Of a stretch of DNA of 64,000 nucleotides, positions 17,273-25,220 are shown piece by piece (positions within the stretch are counted from its first letter, which is position 1; every line of letters begins with the position of its first letter). The position numbers were made by a program, and so were the translations under genes. A model generated the notes under the pieces. It was not told the origin of the DNA. It ran no database searches and saw only the letters and a list, made by a program, of their open reading frames with translations. This DNA comes from Xenophilus aerolatus (GTDB lineage: Bacteria > Pseudomonadota > Gammaproteobacteria > Burkholderiales > Burkholderiaceae_C): the NCBI GenBank assembly GCA_029968055.1, contig JASCNX010000001.1:186001-250000 (forward strand), in the 5' to 3' direction.

Positions 17273-17932
17273 GTGAGCACCTTCGATCTCTTCGATGCCG
17301 ACGCCGACCCCTCGGCGGCCGAACCGCTGGTGCTGGAGCCGGGCGCATCGGTGCTGCGCGGCTTCGCATTGCCAGAGGTGGACGCCTTGCGCCGCGACCT
17401 CGATGCGGTTCTCGCCGCGGCGCCCCTGCGCCACCTCGTCACGCCAGGCGGCAAGACCATGTCGGTGGCGATGACCAACTGCGGCGCGCTGGGCTGGGTC
17501 AGCGACCGCAGCGGCTACCGCTACACCGCGTGCGATCCTTTGAGCGACCGCCCGTGGCCCGCGATGCCCGCGAGCTTTCGCGCGCTGGCCGTGGCGGCCG
17601 CCGCGCGCGCCGGCTTCGAGGGCTTCGCGCCCGACGCGTGCCTGGTCAACCGCTACGTGCCCGGCGCGCGGCTCACCCTGCACCAGGACCGCGACGAACG
17701 CCAGATGGGCCAGCCCATCGTGTCGGTCTCGCTCGGCCTGCCGGCAGTTTTCCTGTGGGGCGGCGCGCAACGCGCAGACCGCACGCGGCGCGTGCCCTTG
17801 GCGCATGGCGACGTCGTGGTGTGGGGCGGGCCGGCGCGGTTGCGCTTCCATGGCGTGACGCGACTGGCCGACGGCGAGCACCCGTTCATGGGGGCGTGCC
17901 GGATCAACCTGACGTTTCGCTGCGCGGGTTGA
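17273..17932 (+). CDS. alkB: alpha-ketoglutarate-dependent DNA dealkylase AlkB
   Basis: A 219-residue 2OG-Fe(II) dioxygenase that oxidatively removes methyl groups from 1-methyladenine and 3-methylcytosine. Visible motifs are the substrate loop TNCGALGWVSDRSGYRY, the iron ligands LHQDRDE (about residues 135-141) and RLRFHGV, and the 2OG-binding RINLTFR near the C-terminus. Length matches E. coli AlkB (216). The start is GTG 17273, four bases after the preceding stop; an ATG is not available nearby in frame. The 3' end overlaps convergent bdcR by 29 bases. Confidence 0.96.
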   Translation: MSTFDLFDADADPSAAEPLVLEPGASVLRGFALPEVDALRRDLDAVLAAAPLRHLVTPGGKTMSVAMTNCGALGWVSDRSGYRYTACDPLSDRPWPAMPASFRALAVAAAARAGFEGFAPDACLVNRYVPGARLTLHQDRDERQMGQPIVSVSLGLPAVFLWGGAQRADRTRRVPLAHGDVVVWGGPARLRFHGVTRLADGEHPFMGACRINLTFRCAG

Positions 17933-18566
17933 ACCGCGGCGCGGCCGGCCGGCTCGTGGGCCTTCTTCGAGGCTTCTCGGCAGGCATCGCCTGCACGCAG
18001 GCAAGGCCCGCAAGCCGTGCCGTGGCGAGGAGCCGATCCAGCGACTGCCCGTGCCGTGCGCTGGCCGACAGCCCCGCCATCGTCGTGCTGACGAAGTCGG
18101 CCAGGCGGTCCGCATCCTCGGCGTGGCGCTGCGCGATGAAGTCGCGGATCTGCTGCTGCGCAGCCACGTGGAAGGTGCCTGCCGCAGCGCGGGCCTGCTC
18201 GTCGTTGCACCGGGTCCCCTCGAGCACCAGGCAGCCCGTCGCGCCCGGGTCGGCGGCGTAGGCCCGGGCAGCTTCTTCCAGCACCCGGGCCAGGCATTCG
18301 GCCACGGGGCGGTCGGGGCGCAGGAGCCGATCCAGCGGCACGGCGCCCTCCTGGGCGTAGCGATCGAGGATGCGTGCGTACAGCGCCGCCTTGCTGCCGA
18401 AGGCCGCATAGAAGCTGGGCGGGTTGATGCCCAGGGCGTTCGTGAGGTCGGCCACGCTCACGGCGTCGTAGCCCCTGGCATGAAACAGGCGCTGGGCGGT
18501 CGCCACGGCCTCGTCGGCATCGAAACGGCGCGGCCGTCCACGCCCACGCGAAATTTCCTTAGTCAT
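17904..18566 (-). CDS. bdcR: TetR-family repressor of bdcA
   Basis: A 220-residue TetR regulator closely resembling E. coli BdcR, which represses the divergent bdcA. The DNA-binding region is RGRPRRFDADEAVATAQRLF... with VSVADLTNALGINPPSFYAAFGSK (about residues 9-55). The ligand domain has the matching stretch RPVAECL and GCLVLEGT. A 25-residue Pro/Arg-rich tail is extra to E. coli BdcR and is where the gene overlaps alkB. ATG 18566 is used; GTG one codon upstream is equally possible. No ribosome site is visible, so the message may be leaderless. Confidence 0.9.
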   Translation of the reverse strand: MTKEISRGRGRPRRFDADEAVATAQRLFHARGYDAVSVADLTNALGINPPSFYAAFGSKAALYARILDRYAQEGAVPLDRLLRPDRPVAECLARVLEEAARAYAADPGATGCLVLEGTRCNDEQARAAAGTFHVAAQQQIRDFIAQRHAEDADRLADFVSTTMAGLSASARHGQSLDRLLATARLAGLACVQAMPAEKPRRRPTSRPAAPRFNPRSETSG

Positions 18567-18620
18567 CACTACAAAATTCTTGACAGAAGGTGGGCTTAAT
18601 TATGTACGATGCACTACAAA
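18567..18620. promoter_or_regulatory. bdcR/bdcA divergent promoter with repeated CACTACAAA
   Basis: CACTACAAA occurs at 18567-18575 and again at 18612-18620 in the same direction, 45 bp apart, in an AT-rich island. Between them is TTGACA (18580-18585), a perfect -35 hexamer facing bdcA, with TACGAT (18605-18610) as a widely spaced -10 candidate. TGTA-N8-TACA (18603-18618) is partly palindromic. The repeats are good candidates for BdcR sites. Confidence 0.5.
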
Positions 18621-18637
18621 TTTAATCAGGAGCATCC

Positions 18638-19351
18638 ATGCCCATGTTCGAAGGAAAGTCTGTTCTTGTGCTCGGCGGCAGCCGGGGCATCGGCGCGGCC
18701 ATTGTCCGGCGCTTCGTCGCCGACGGCGCCCGGGTCACGTTCACCTACTCGGGCTCGCCCGACGCCGCCAAGGCGCTGGCCGCGGAGACCGGCGCCACCG
18801 CACTGCAGACGGACAGCTCCGACCGCGACGCGGTCATCGCCCGGGTGCGCGACAGCGGCCCGCTCGACGTGCTGGTGGTGAACGCGGGCATCGCGATCTT
18901 TGGCGATGCCCTGGAGCAGGACCCGGACGCGGTCGACCGCCTGTTCCGCATCAATGTGCAATCGCCGTATCACGCCTCGGTCGAGGCCGCGCGCAAGATG
19001 CCGCCGGGCGGCCGGATCATCGTGATCGGCTCGGTGAACGGCGACCGCATGCCCGTGCCGGGCATGGCGTCTTACGCCCTCAGCAAGTCGGCGCTGCAGG
19101 GGATGGCGCGGGGCCTGGCGCGCGACTTCGGGCCGCGCGGCATCACGATCAACATCGTCCAGCCCGGCCCCATCGACACCGACGCGAACCCGGAAGACGG
19201 CCCGATGCGCGAGCTGATGCACAGCTTCATGGCAATCAAGCGCCACGGCCGGCCGGAAGAGGTGGCGGGCATGGTGGCCTGGCTGGCGGGGCCCGAAGCC
19301 GGCTTCGTGACCGGCGCGATGCACACGATCGACGGCGCCTTCGGGGCGTGA
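18638..19351 (+). CDS. bdcA: SDR-family protein BdcA (biofilm dispersal, c-di-GMP binding)
   Basis: A 237-residue short-chain dehydrogenase/reductase. The NADP-binding LGGSRGIGAA (about 12-21), NAG at about 85, a catalytic Ser in IGSVNGDRMPV and YALSK (145-149) are all present. The order and wording of motifs follow E. coli BdcA almost throughout (for example GPIDTDANP and GAMHTIDGAFGA at the C-terminus). E. coli BdcA is reported to bind cyclic di-GMP and promote biofilm dispersal; whether it also reduces a substrate is unclear. An AGGAG site precedes the ATG. It is divergent from its presumed repressor. Confidence 0.92.
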   Translation: MPMFEGKSVLVLGGSRGIGAAIVRRFVADGARVTFTYSGSPDAAKALAAETGATALQTDSSDRDAVIARVRDSGPLDVLVVNAGIAIFGDALEQDPDAVDRLFRINVQSPYHASVEAARKMPPGGRIIVIGSVNGDRMPVPGMASYALSKSALQGMARGLARDFGPRGITINIVQPGPIDTDANPEDGPMRELMHSFMAIKRHGRPEEVAGMVAWLAGPEAGFVTGAMHTIDGAFGA

Positions 19352-19383
19352 GGCTGCGGCCACGCTGTGCCGCCCCCCCGGGG

Positions 19384-19821
19384 CTACTTCGCCAGATGCT
19401 TCGCGAGGTACAGCAAGGCCGCTTCGTACCCCAGCGGCCCCAGTCCGCAGATGACGCCCGTCGCGGCCAGCGACACGTAGCTCTTGTGGTACATCTGCTC
19501 GCGCCGATGGATGTTGGAGATGTGGACCTCGACGATGGGCAGTTGCGAGGCCTTCAGCGCGTCGAGGATGGCGATCGAGGTGAAGGAATAGGCGGCTGGG
19601 TTGATGACGATGCCCGCCATCGTCGTACGCGCCTCGTGGATCCAGTCCACCAACTGGCCTTCGGAATTGGACTGCCTGAAGGTCACCTCCAAGCCGAGGC
19701 GCCTGCCCGCTTCATGGCACTGCGCCTCGATCTGCGCCAGCGTGGTGTGGCCGTAGATGTGCGGCTCCCGCTCACCGAGCAGGTTCAGGTTCGGCCCGTT
19801 CAGGATCAGGATGTTCGACAT
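19384..19821 (-). CDS. aroQ: 3-dehydroquinate dehydratase, type II
   Basis: A 145-residue type II dehydroquinase, interconverting 3-dehydroquinate and 3-dehydroshikimate. It shows the N-terminal [16 protein letters not shown] with the catalytic Tyr region, [27 protein letters not shown], the catalytic His in [12 protein letters not shown] and a C-terminal [11 protein letters not shown]. Here it lies 46 bases downstream of a TRAP transporter instead of the usual accB context of the shikimate-pathway copy. It may therefore be a catabolic (quinate/shikimate) enzyme; the sequence alone cannot decide. Confidence 0.93.
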   Translation of the reverse strand: MSNILILNGPNLNLLGEREPHIYGHTTLAQIEAQCHEAGRRLGLEVTFRQSNSEGQLVDWIHEARTTMAGIVINPAAYSFTSIAILDALKASQLPIVEVHISNIHRREQMYHKSYVSLAATGVICGLGPLGYEAALLYLAKHLAK

Positions 19822-19867
19822 GCGTGCCTTCGTCGTTGGATGGGGTGTCAAAGCAAGGACGCGCTGA

Positions 19868-21154
19868 TCACGGCCCGCCGTGGAAGAGCTTCGCCGGCCC
19901 GGTGACCAGCCACGGGAACAGCACCATCAGGAACATGATGAGAAACTGCGCGATCATGAACGGCATGACGCCCTTGGTGACCGTGTCCATCGACATCCGG
20001 CCGACGCCGGCCACCACGTTGAGCACCACGCCCACCGGCGGTGTCACCAGCCCGATCGCGTTGTTCATGATGAACAGGACGCCGAAGTAGACCGGGTCGA
20101 TCTTGGCCGCCACGATGACGGGCATCAGCACCGGCGTCAGGATGAGGATGGTGGGCGTCATGTCCATCGCCGTGCCGACGACCATGACCAGCACCATGAT
20201 CGCGATCATCAGCAGGATGGGGCTGCCGAGGAAGGGTTCGAGCATGCCCACGACCTTGCCGGGCAGGTCGGCCACGGTGATGAGCCAGGCCGAGACCATG
20301 GCGGCCGCCACGAGGAACATCACCACCGCGGTCGTCTTGGCCGCCTTCTCGAAGATCCCGTACAGCTGCGACAGCCTCAGGCCGCGGTAGATGACCGTGG
20401 AGACGAAGAGGGCGTACACGGCGGCCACGACGCCCGCTTCGGTCGGCGTGAAGACGCCCATCCGCAGACCGACCAGGATGATCACCGGCAGCATCAGTGC
20501 CCAGCCGCAGCGCCGCAGGGTCACCAGGAGATCCTTCAACGGCTTGCGAGGCGGCGGCACCGCGCCTTCGTTGCGGGCCACATAGGCCCAGGTGACCCAC
20601 AGCGCCAGCCCCATCAGCAGGCCGGGCGCGATGCCGGCCATGAAGAGCTTGGAGATCGAGACGTTCGCCGTCACGCCGAAGATCACCAGGCCGATCGACG
20701 GCGGCAGCACCGGCGCGATGACGCCGGACGCGGCGATCAGCCCCGCGGCGCGGTGCGGCGCGTGGCCGGCCGCCACCATCATCGGCAGCAGCATCGTGGT
20801 GAGCGCGGCGGCGTCGGCCACCGCGCTGCCCGACAGCGCCGACAGCATGATCGACGCCACGATGGTGACGTAGCCCAGGCCGCCGCGGATGTGCCCCACC
20901 AGGGCCATCGCGAAGTCGACGATGCGCCTGGACAGGCCGCCCTCGTTCATGATCTCGCCGGCCAGCAGGAAGAAAGGCACGGCCAGCAGCGGGTAGTTGT
21001 CCGCGCCCCCCAGCAGGTTCTGCGCGAGGATCTGCGCCTCGAACATGTCCAGGTGCCACATCAGGGCCACGCCGCTGACCAGCAGCGCGAACGAGATGGG
21101 GATGCCGATCGCCATCGCGAGCAGCAGCGATCCGACGAAGATGGTGAGAGTCAT
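19868..21154 (-). CDS. dctM: TRAP transporter large permease (DctM family)
   Basis: A 428-residue inner-membrane protein with about 12 helices, the channel-forming large subunit of a tripartite ATP-independent periplasmic transporter driven by a sodium gradient. Family signatures include [22 protein letters not shown] (in overlapping parts), [20 protein letters not shown] and [15 protein letters not shown]. It follows the small permease with a 13-base gap. Substrates are usually C4-C6 carboxylates; with aroQ and the GntR regulator nearby, a quinate- or shikimate-like acid is a reasonable guess. Confidence 0.95.
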   Translation of the reverse strand: MTLTIFVGSLLLAMAIGIPISFALLVSGVALMWHLDMFEAQILAQNLLGGADNYPLLAVPFFLLAGEIMNEGGLSRRIVDFAMALVGHIRGGLGYVTIVASIMLSALSGSAVADAAALTTMLLPMMVAAGHAPHRAAGLIAASGVIAPVLPPSIGLVIFGVTANVSISKLFMAGIAPGLLMGLALWVTWAYVARNEGAVPPPRKPLKDLLVTLRRCGWALMLPVIILVGLRMGVFTPTEAGVVAAVYALFVSTVIYRGLRLSQLYGIFEKAAKTTAVVMFLVAAAMVSAWLITVADLPGKVVGMLEPFLGSPILLMIAIMVLVMVVGTAMDMTPTILILTPVLMPVIVAAKIDPVYFGVLFIMNNAIGLVTPPVGVVLNVVAGVGRMSMDTVTKGVMPFMIAQFLIMFLMVLFPWLVTGPAKLFHGGP

Positions 21155-21167
21155 GTGATCGCCCGTG

Positions 21168-21728
21168 TCAATGCTTCTTCGCGGTGCCTGCGGCCTCGCC
21201 GTCCGGCAGCTTCAGGGCCGCCAGGTCTTCGGACTCCTGCACCGTCACCAGGTCGGCGTCGCCCATGTGGCCGGTGAACAGCAGCCACAGGTCCAGCAGC
21301 AGGACGACGCTCGCGCAGGCGGCGAAGGCCACGCCGGCCGAATGCAGCACGGCCATCGGCAACTGCGTGGAAGGGGCCAGCACGTCCATGTTGATGCGCG
21401 TCTGTTCCCAGGCGCCGTTGAAGACCAGGTAGCACACGTACAGCATGGTCAGGTGGCCCAGCACCAGGCAGATCTTCTTGCCCACGGGCGGGAGCCGCGA
21501 CACCAGGGCGTCGGTGCCCAGGTGGGTGTGCTCGCGCAGCGCGACCACGCAGCCCATGAACGTGATCCACACGAAGAGCCAGCGCGAGATCTCTTCCGAC
21601 TGCGTGATCGACGAATTGAAGACGTAGCGCAGCACCACGTTGCCGAAGACGAGCGCCACCATGACCATGAGCGCCACGGCCATGAGCACCGTGACCGCGC
21701 GACAGAACCCGTTGATCAGTTTCACCAT
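21168..21728 (-). CDS. dctQ: TRAP transporter small permease (DctQ family)
   Basis: A 186-residue four-helix inner-membrane subunit of the same TRAP transporter. The conserved core NVVLRYVFNSSITQSEEISRW (in parts) and WITFMGCVVALREHTHLG matches the DctQ family. I prefer ATG 21728 (MVKLING) because GAGGA is 6 bases upstream of it; at the in-frame ATG 21734 (MGMVKL) the ribosome site would abut the start codon. The C-terminal 40 residues are cytoplasmic and charged. It lies between dctP and dctM. Confidence 0.92.
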   Translation of the reverse strand: MVKLINGFCRAVTVLMAVALMVMVALVFGNVVLRYVFNSSITQSEEISRWLFVWITFMGCVVALREHTHLGTDALVSRLPPVGKKICLVLGHLTMLYVCYLVFNGAWEQTRINMDVLAPSTQLPMAVLHSAGVAFAACASVVLLLDLWLLFTGHMGDADLVTVQESEDLAALKLPDGEAAGTAKKH

Positions 21729-21773
21729 GCCCATTCCTCGGCCACGCGTGTCGGCCAGACGTGTCGTTGTGAA

Positions 21774-21790
21774 CCCGGGCGGGGCCCGGG
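21774..21790 (-). promoter_or_regulatory. GC-rich stem-loop between dctP and dctQ
   Basis: A perfect 7-bp stem (CCCGGGC / GCCCGGG) with a 3-base loop lies in the 80-base gap between dctP and dctQ. No T tract follows on the minus strand. Such hairpins often protect the receptor part of the message so that dctP is made in excess over the permeases; this role is inferred. Confidence 0.45.
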
Positions 21791-21808
21791 GGTCGGCTCA
21801 GTGGTCGA

Positions 21809-22819
21809 TCAGAGCTTGGAAACGCGTTCCAGCTCGGTCTTGAACAGGCTCATCACGGCCGGGTCGTACGACGCCGAGAACTTGTCGTAGATGGGCTTGG
21901 CTTCGGCGCGCATGCGAGCGACCTCGGCGGGTGCGACGGCGTTGTAGGTCATGCCCTTGGCCTGGAGCTCGACCAGCGCCTTGCCGGCGGCGTCGCGGCT
22001 CGCGGTGCGCTGGTAGTTCTGCGCCTCGATGGCGGCTTCCTGCAGCAGCTTCTGTTCGGTGGCCGACAGCTTGTCCCAGAAGCGCTTGCTGACCTGGACG
22101 GGGTTGGTGGCGTACACGTGGTTGGTGCCGCTGACGAACTTCTGCACCTCGTAGAACTTGCTCGACAGGATCACCGAGTACGGGTTCTCCTGGCCATCGA
22201 CCGCCTTGCTCTCGAGCGCGTTGTACAGCTCGGCGAAGGGCATCGGCAGCGGGTTCGCCTTGAAGGTCTTGAAGGTGTCCAGGAACACCGGGTTGGGAAT
22301 CACGCGCAGCTTGAGGCCGTCCAGGTCCTCGCCCTTGGTGATGGGGCGCTTGCTGTTGGTGACGTTGCGAAAGCCCAGGTCGAAGAAGCCGAGCACCACG
22401 ATGCCCTTGTCGGCCAGCTTGCCGCTGAGCATCTTGCCCAGCGGGCCGTCGACCATCGCGTCGGCCTGCTGGCCGTTGCCGAAGAGGAAGGGGAAGTCGA
22501 ACAGCCCGAACTCCTTGACCACGCCGGTCAGCGAGGTCGTGGAGGCGACCAGCATCTCCTGCACGCCGCCCTGCAGCGCGGATTGCTGCTGCAGCTCGTT
22601 GCCGAGCTGGCTGCTCGCGAATTCCTTCACCGTGATTTTTCCGCCGCTCTTGCCGGCCACGATCTCGGCGAATTTCTTGACGCCCCAGCTCGTGGGGTGG
22701 TCCGTGTTGTTCAGGTGCCCGATGCGGATGGTGCGCTGCTGGATGTCCTGCGCGTGCGCGACGGCCGCGGCCGCGACCAGCGCCAGCGTGCCGGCGAGCT
22801 TGAAGAGTTTCGATGCCAT
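21809..22819 (-). CDS. dctP: TRAP transporter substrate-binding protein (DctP family)
   Basis: A 336-residue periplasmic receptor. Residues 1-22 form a signal peptide (ending VAHAQ). The mature protein has the DctP fold, with TIRIGHLNNTDHPTSWGVKKF, the helix DGLKLRVIPNPVFLDTFK containing the conserved Arg that pairs with the substrate carboxylate, and the PLPMPFAELYNALESKAVDGQENP region (both quoted in parts). ATG 22819 has AGGAGA 8 bases upstream; the longer frame is not family-like. It is the promoter-proximal gene of dctPQM-aroQ. Confidence 0.94.
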   Translation of the reverse strand: MASKLFKLAGTLALVAAAAVAHAQDIQQRTIRIGHLNNTDHPTSWGVKKFAEIVAGKSGGKITVKEFASSQLGNELQQQSALQGGVQEMLVASTTSLTGVVKEFGLFDFPFLFGNGQQADAMVDGPLGKMLSGKLADKGIVVLGFFDLGFRNVTNSKRPITKGEDLDGLKLRVIPNPVFLDTFKTFKANPLPMPFAELYNALESKAVDGQENPYSVILSSKFYEVQKFVSGTNHVYATNPVQVSKRFWDKLSATEQKLLQEAAIEAQNYQRTASRDAAGKALVELQAKGMTYNAVAPAEVARMRAEAKPIYDKFSASYDPAVMSLFKTELERVSKL

Positions 22820-22895
22820 GAAGGTCTCCTGTTGTGGGTGCCGATGCGTCCGGCCCTGGCGATCGACCACTCGATCAGCATCTGAATGTTATGGA

Positions 22896-22908
22896 ATCAT
22901 CTGATGAT
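22896..22908. promoter_or_regulatory. palindrome in dctP/GntR divergent promoter
   Basis: ATCATCTGATGAT is a perfect 13-bp palindrome lying 76 bases before dctP and 68 bases before the GntR gene, in an AT-richer stretch. It is a natural candidate operator for the divergent FCD-type regulator. Confidence 0.5.
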
Positions 22909-22976
22909 CGGCAATGCGTATGAGCATTGGGGTATTCTCTTATCTCCCTGGTGGAGTTTTGTCGTAGAAAGTAGCC

Positions 22977-23687
22977 ATGAAACCCGGTGTGATTTCCGAG
23001 CCGTCCGCGGCCGACCTGTCCCAGACGCCTTCGGACTCGGCGACCGCGGGCGAACTGGCTTACCGGCGCATCCGGTCCGACATCGTTTTGGGCCGGCTGT
23101 CGCCCGGTCGTCGCCTTCCGCTCGAACGCATGAAGGAGGCCTACGGCGCGAGCGTCAGCACGCTGCGCGAACTGTTCAACCGGCTGGCCACCGAAGGGCT
23201 GCTCGTGGCCGAGGGCTCGCGCGGCTTCCAGGTCAGCGAGGTGTCTTCGGCCAACCTGCGTGAGGTGGCGTCGATGCGCCTGCTGCTGGAGGGGCACGGC
23301 ATCAAGGAGTCGTTCCAGCGCGGCGATCTCGAATGGGAAGGCCGCGTGGTCGCAGCCCATCACAAGCTCGCCACGATGGAAAAGAAGATGGCCGCGAACG
23401 ATCCCTATCCGGCCGAGATCTGGCGCCAGTACGACTGGGCCTTCCACGTCGCGCTGATTTCCGCCTGCGGCTCCGAGCTGTTGCTCGAGACCTACAACTC
23501 GATCTGCGACAAGTACCTGCGCTACCAGATGATCGCCGCCGTGTTCAGGGGCGAGCTGGCTGCTTCGGAGCATCGTGTGCTGCTGGAAAGCGCCATCGCG
23601 CGCGACTGGGAGCAGGCGCAGCGGATCCTGGTCACGCACGTCGAGGAGTGCGTCTCCCAGATGGCGCTGGTGCTCGACGCGCACTGA
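22977..23687 (+). CDS. GntR-family regulator with FCD ligand domain
   Basis: A 236-residue transcription factor. After about 22 non-conserved residues, the winged helix (about 25-90) shows AYRRIRSDIVLGRLSPGRRLPLERMKEAYGAS (in parts) and RELFNRLATEGLL. The all-helical FCD domain follows, with metal/ligand residues in HHKLATMEKKMAAND, YDWAFHVALISACGS and SEHRVLLESAIARDWEQA. These domains usually sense organic acids. It is divergent from dctP and probably represses the transporter operon until the acid is present. The next gene follows after 28 bases. Confidence 0.92.
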   Translation: MKPGVISEPSAADLSQTPSDSATAGELAYRRIRSDIVLGRLSPGRRLPLERMKEAYGASVSTLRELFNRLATEGLLVAEGSRGFQVSEVSSANLREVASMRLLLEGHGIKESFQRGDLEWEGRVVAAHHKLATMEKKMAANDPYPAEIWRQYDWAFHVALISACGSELLLETYNSICDKYLRYQMIAAVFRGELAASEHRVLLESAIARDWEQAQRILVTHVEECVSQMALVLDAH

Positions 23688-23715
23688 GCGTTCCGTTCCA
23701 TCGAAGGTCGACAAG

Positions 23716-24423
23716 ATGCCGCTTCGCGGAACCGCAGCGCTGGCCATGTGGTGGGACATGGCGCCGGACATGAAGGCCGAGTTCGAGGACTGGCATTCGC
23801 ACGAGCACTTTCCGGAAAGGCTGGGCGTGCCGGGATTTCGCCGGGCGTCGCGCTGGACCAGCGCCAGCGGGGGCGAGGGCGTCTTCGTGATGTACGAGCT
23901 CGCGTCCCATGCGGTGCTGTCGTCGGGTGCCTATGTGGACCACCTGAACAGGCCCACCCCCTGGTCGACGAAGATGATGCCGCATCACAAAAACATGGTG
24001 CGCAGCCAGTGCCACGTCCTTGCCTCAGCCGGCAGCGCGGTGGCGCGGCACGCGTTGACGGTGCGCCTCTCGCCGCAGCCGGGCAGGGGCGACGACCTGC
24101 TCGCCTCGCTTCGCACCGTGTGCGAGGGCCTGGCGCGGCGGCCGGGGATCGTGGGCGCGCATCTGCTGCAGCACCAGACGCCCGCCATGGCGGAAACGAC
24201 CGAGCAGCGCATCCGCAATTCCGCCGACCGTTTCGCGGACCGGGTGCTGGTCGTTCTGGGCTATGCGGGCGACGTGCTCGAGCGCGTGCGCGATGCCGAT
24301 CTCGCGGAAGGAGCGCTGCGCGATGCGGGGGTTGCCGAGGGCGCCGTCAGCGGCATGTACACGCTCTCGCACTCGGCGAGCGCCGAGGAGTTTGCCGGCG
24401 AGCGCTCGCCGGCTGCCGGCTGA
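23716..24423 (+). CDS. hypothetical protein, possible dimeric alpha/beta-barrel (EthD/DUF4286-like)
   Basis: A 235-residue soluble protein without signal peptide or membrane helix. The N-terminal half (AMWWDMAPDMKAEFEDWHSHEHFPERLGVPGF) has the WH..EH and P-G-F pattern seen in small dimeric alpha/beta-barrel proteins such as EthD- and DUF4286-like families. The second half (HALTVRLSPQPG onward) looks like a repeat of the same fold. Function is unknown. It lies 28 bases downstream of the GntR gene and may be co-transcribed, hinting at a role in the same catabolic pathway. The start ATG 23716 has no strong ribosome site. Confidence 0.6.
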   Translation: MPLRGTAALAMWWDMAPDMKAEFEDWHSHEHFPERLGVPGFRRASRWTSASGGEGVFVMYELASHAVLSSGAYVDHLNRPTPWSTKMMPHHKNMVRSQCHVLASAGSAVARHALTVRLSPQPGRGDDLLASLRTVCEGLARRPGIVGAHLLQHQTPAMAETTEQRIRNSADRFADRVLVVLGYAGDVLERVRDADLAEGALRDAGVAEGAVSGMYTLSHSASAEEFAGERSPAAG

Positions 24424-24485
24424 GCGGCGGGCATGTCGCTGGCGATCCGCGGATTGCGAGAGCGCTCGCGGCCGTGGCCGAGTTC

Positions 24486-25121
24486 CTAACCCGCCATCAA
24501 CTTCTGCACCAGCTCCGCCGTCGTTGCCGCCGCGTACTTGCGCATGAGCCGCGCGCGATGCAGCTCCACCGTGCGGTGGCTGATGCCCAACTGCTTGCCG
24601 ATCTCCTTGCTGGTGAGCCCCTGCATCAGCTGCGCCGCCACCTCGCGCTCGCGCGGCGTGAGGTGTGCCTTGGTGCCGGTGCTGCGTCGCGCGCCCAGGT
24701 CCTCGAAGGTCCAGATGCCGGCCTCGTGCGGCGCTTCGCGGTTCAGGGCGCGGCCGGTCACGTGGCACCAGAAGGTCTCGCCGGCCAGGGCGCCGTGCAG
24801 GCCGCCCACGCGCCGCATCATGCGGTGGTCGGCATAGCGCCCGCTGGCATTGAGGATGGGGAGCATGCGCTGGCCGATGCGCTCGTACTCGGCCACGCTG
24901 GGGTAGAGCAGCGCGAAGGAGCGGCCCACGAGCTGCTCGCGCGTGGCGCCGAACATCTCGGCCAGGCGCGCGTTGCAGTCGACCATGATGCGCTGGCGCG
25001 ACAGCACCATGCCCACCGGCGCATGCTCGAAGGCGAGCCGGTAGTCGATGGCCAGCGCCGGATCCGCAGGGGGATCGGCTTGCGCACGGCGTGCGGCGCG
25101 GCGATGCTCGGGGGTCTCCAT
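24486..25121 (-). CDS. PAS-domain LuxR-family transcriptional regulator
   Basis: A 211-residue regulator. A PAS sensor domain spans about residues 25-130 (DYRLAFEHAPVGMVLSRQR, NARLAEMFGATREQLVGRS). A LuxR/NarL-type helix-turn-helix follows (about 148-205: LTPREREVAAQLMQGLTSKEIGKQLGISHRTVELHRARLM, in parts). There is no receiver domain, so it probably responds to a small molecule or redox signal bound by PAS. It is divergent from scoAB, and a perfect inverted repeat begins 7 bases upstream of its ATG, so autorepression plus control of scoAB is likely. Confidence 0.92.
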   Translation of the reverse strand: METPEHRRAARRAQADPPADPALAIDYRLAFEHAPVGMVLSRQRIMVDCNARLAEMFGATREQLVGRSFALLYPSVAEYERIGQRMLPILNASGRYADHRMMRRVGGLHGALAGETFWCHVTGRALNREAPHEAGIWTFEDLGARRSTGTKAHLTPREREVAAQLMQGLTSKEIGKQLGISHRTVELHRARLMRKYAAATTAELVQKLMAG

Positions 25122-25127
25122 GACGTA

Positions 25128-25153
25128 ATACTACGTATGTCTGTACGTAGTAT
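25128..25153. promoter_or_regulatory. perfect 10-6-10 inverted repeat, candidate PAS-LuxR operator
   Basis: ATACTACGTA (25128-25137) and TACGTAGTAT (25144-25153) are exact reverse complements separated by 6 bases. Each arm also contains the self-complementary core TACGTA. The element lies 7 bases before the PAS-LuxR start and 67 bases before scoA. Confidence 0.7.
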
Positions 25154-25220
25154 CGTTCACGGCGTTTTCGCACCCATCCGTCCCCCTTTTTTCTTTCCAC
25201 TGTTCCACAAGCGAGGAAGC

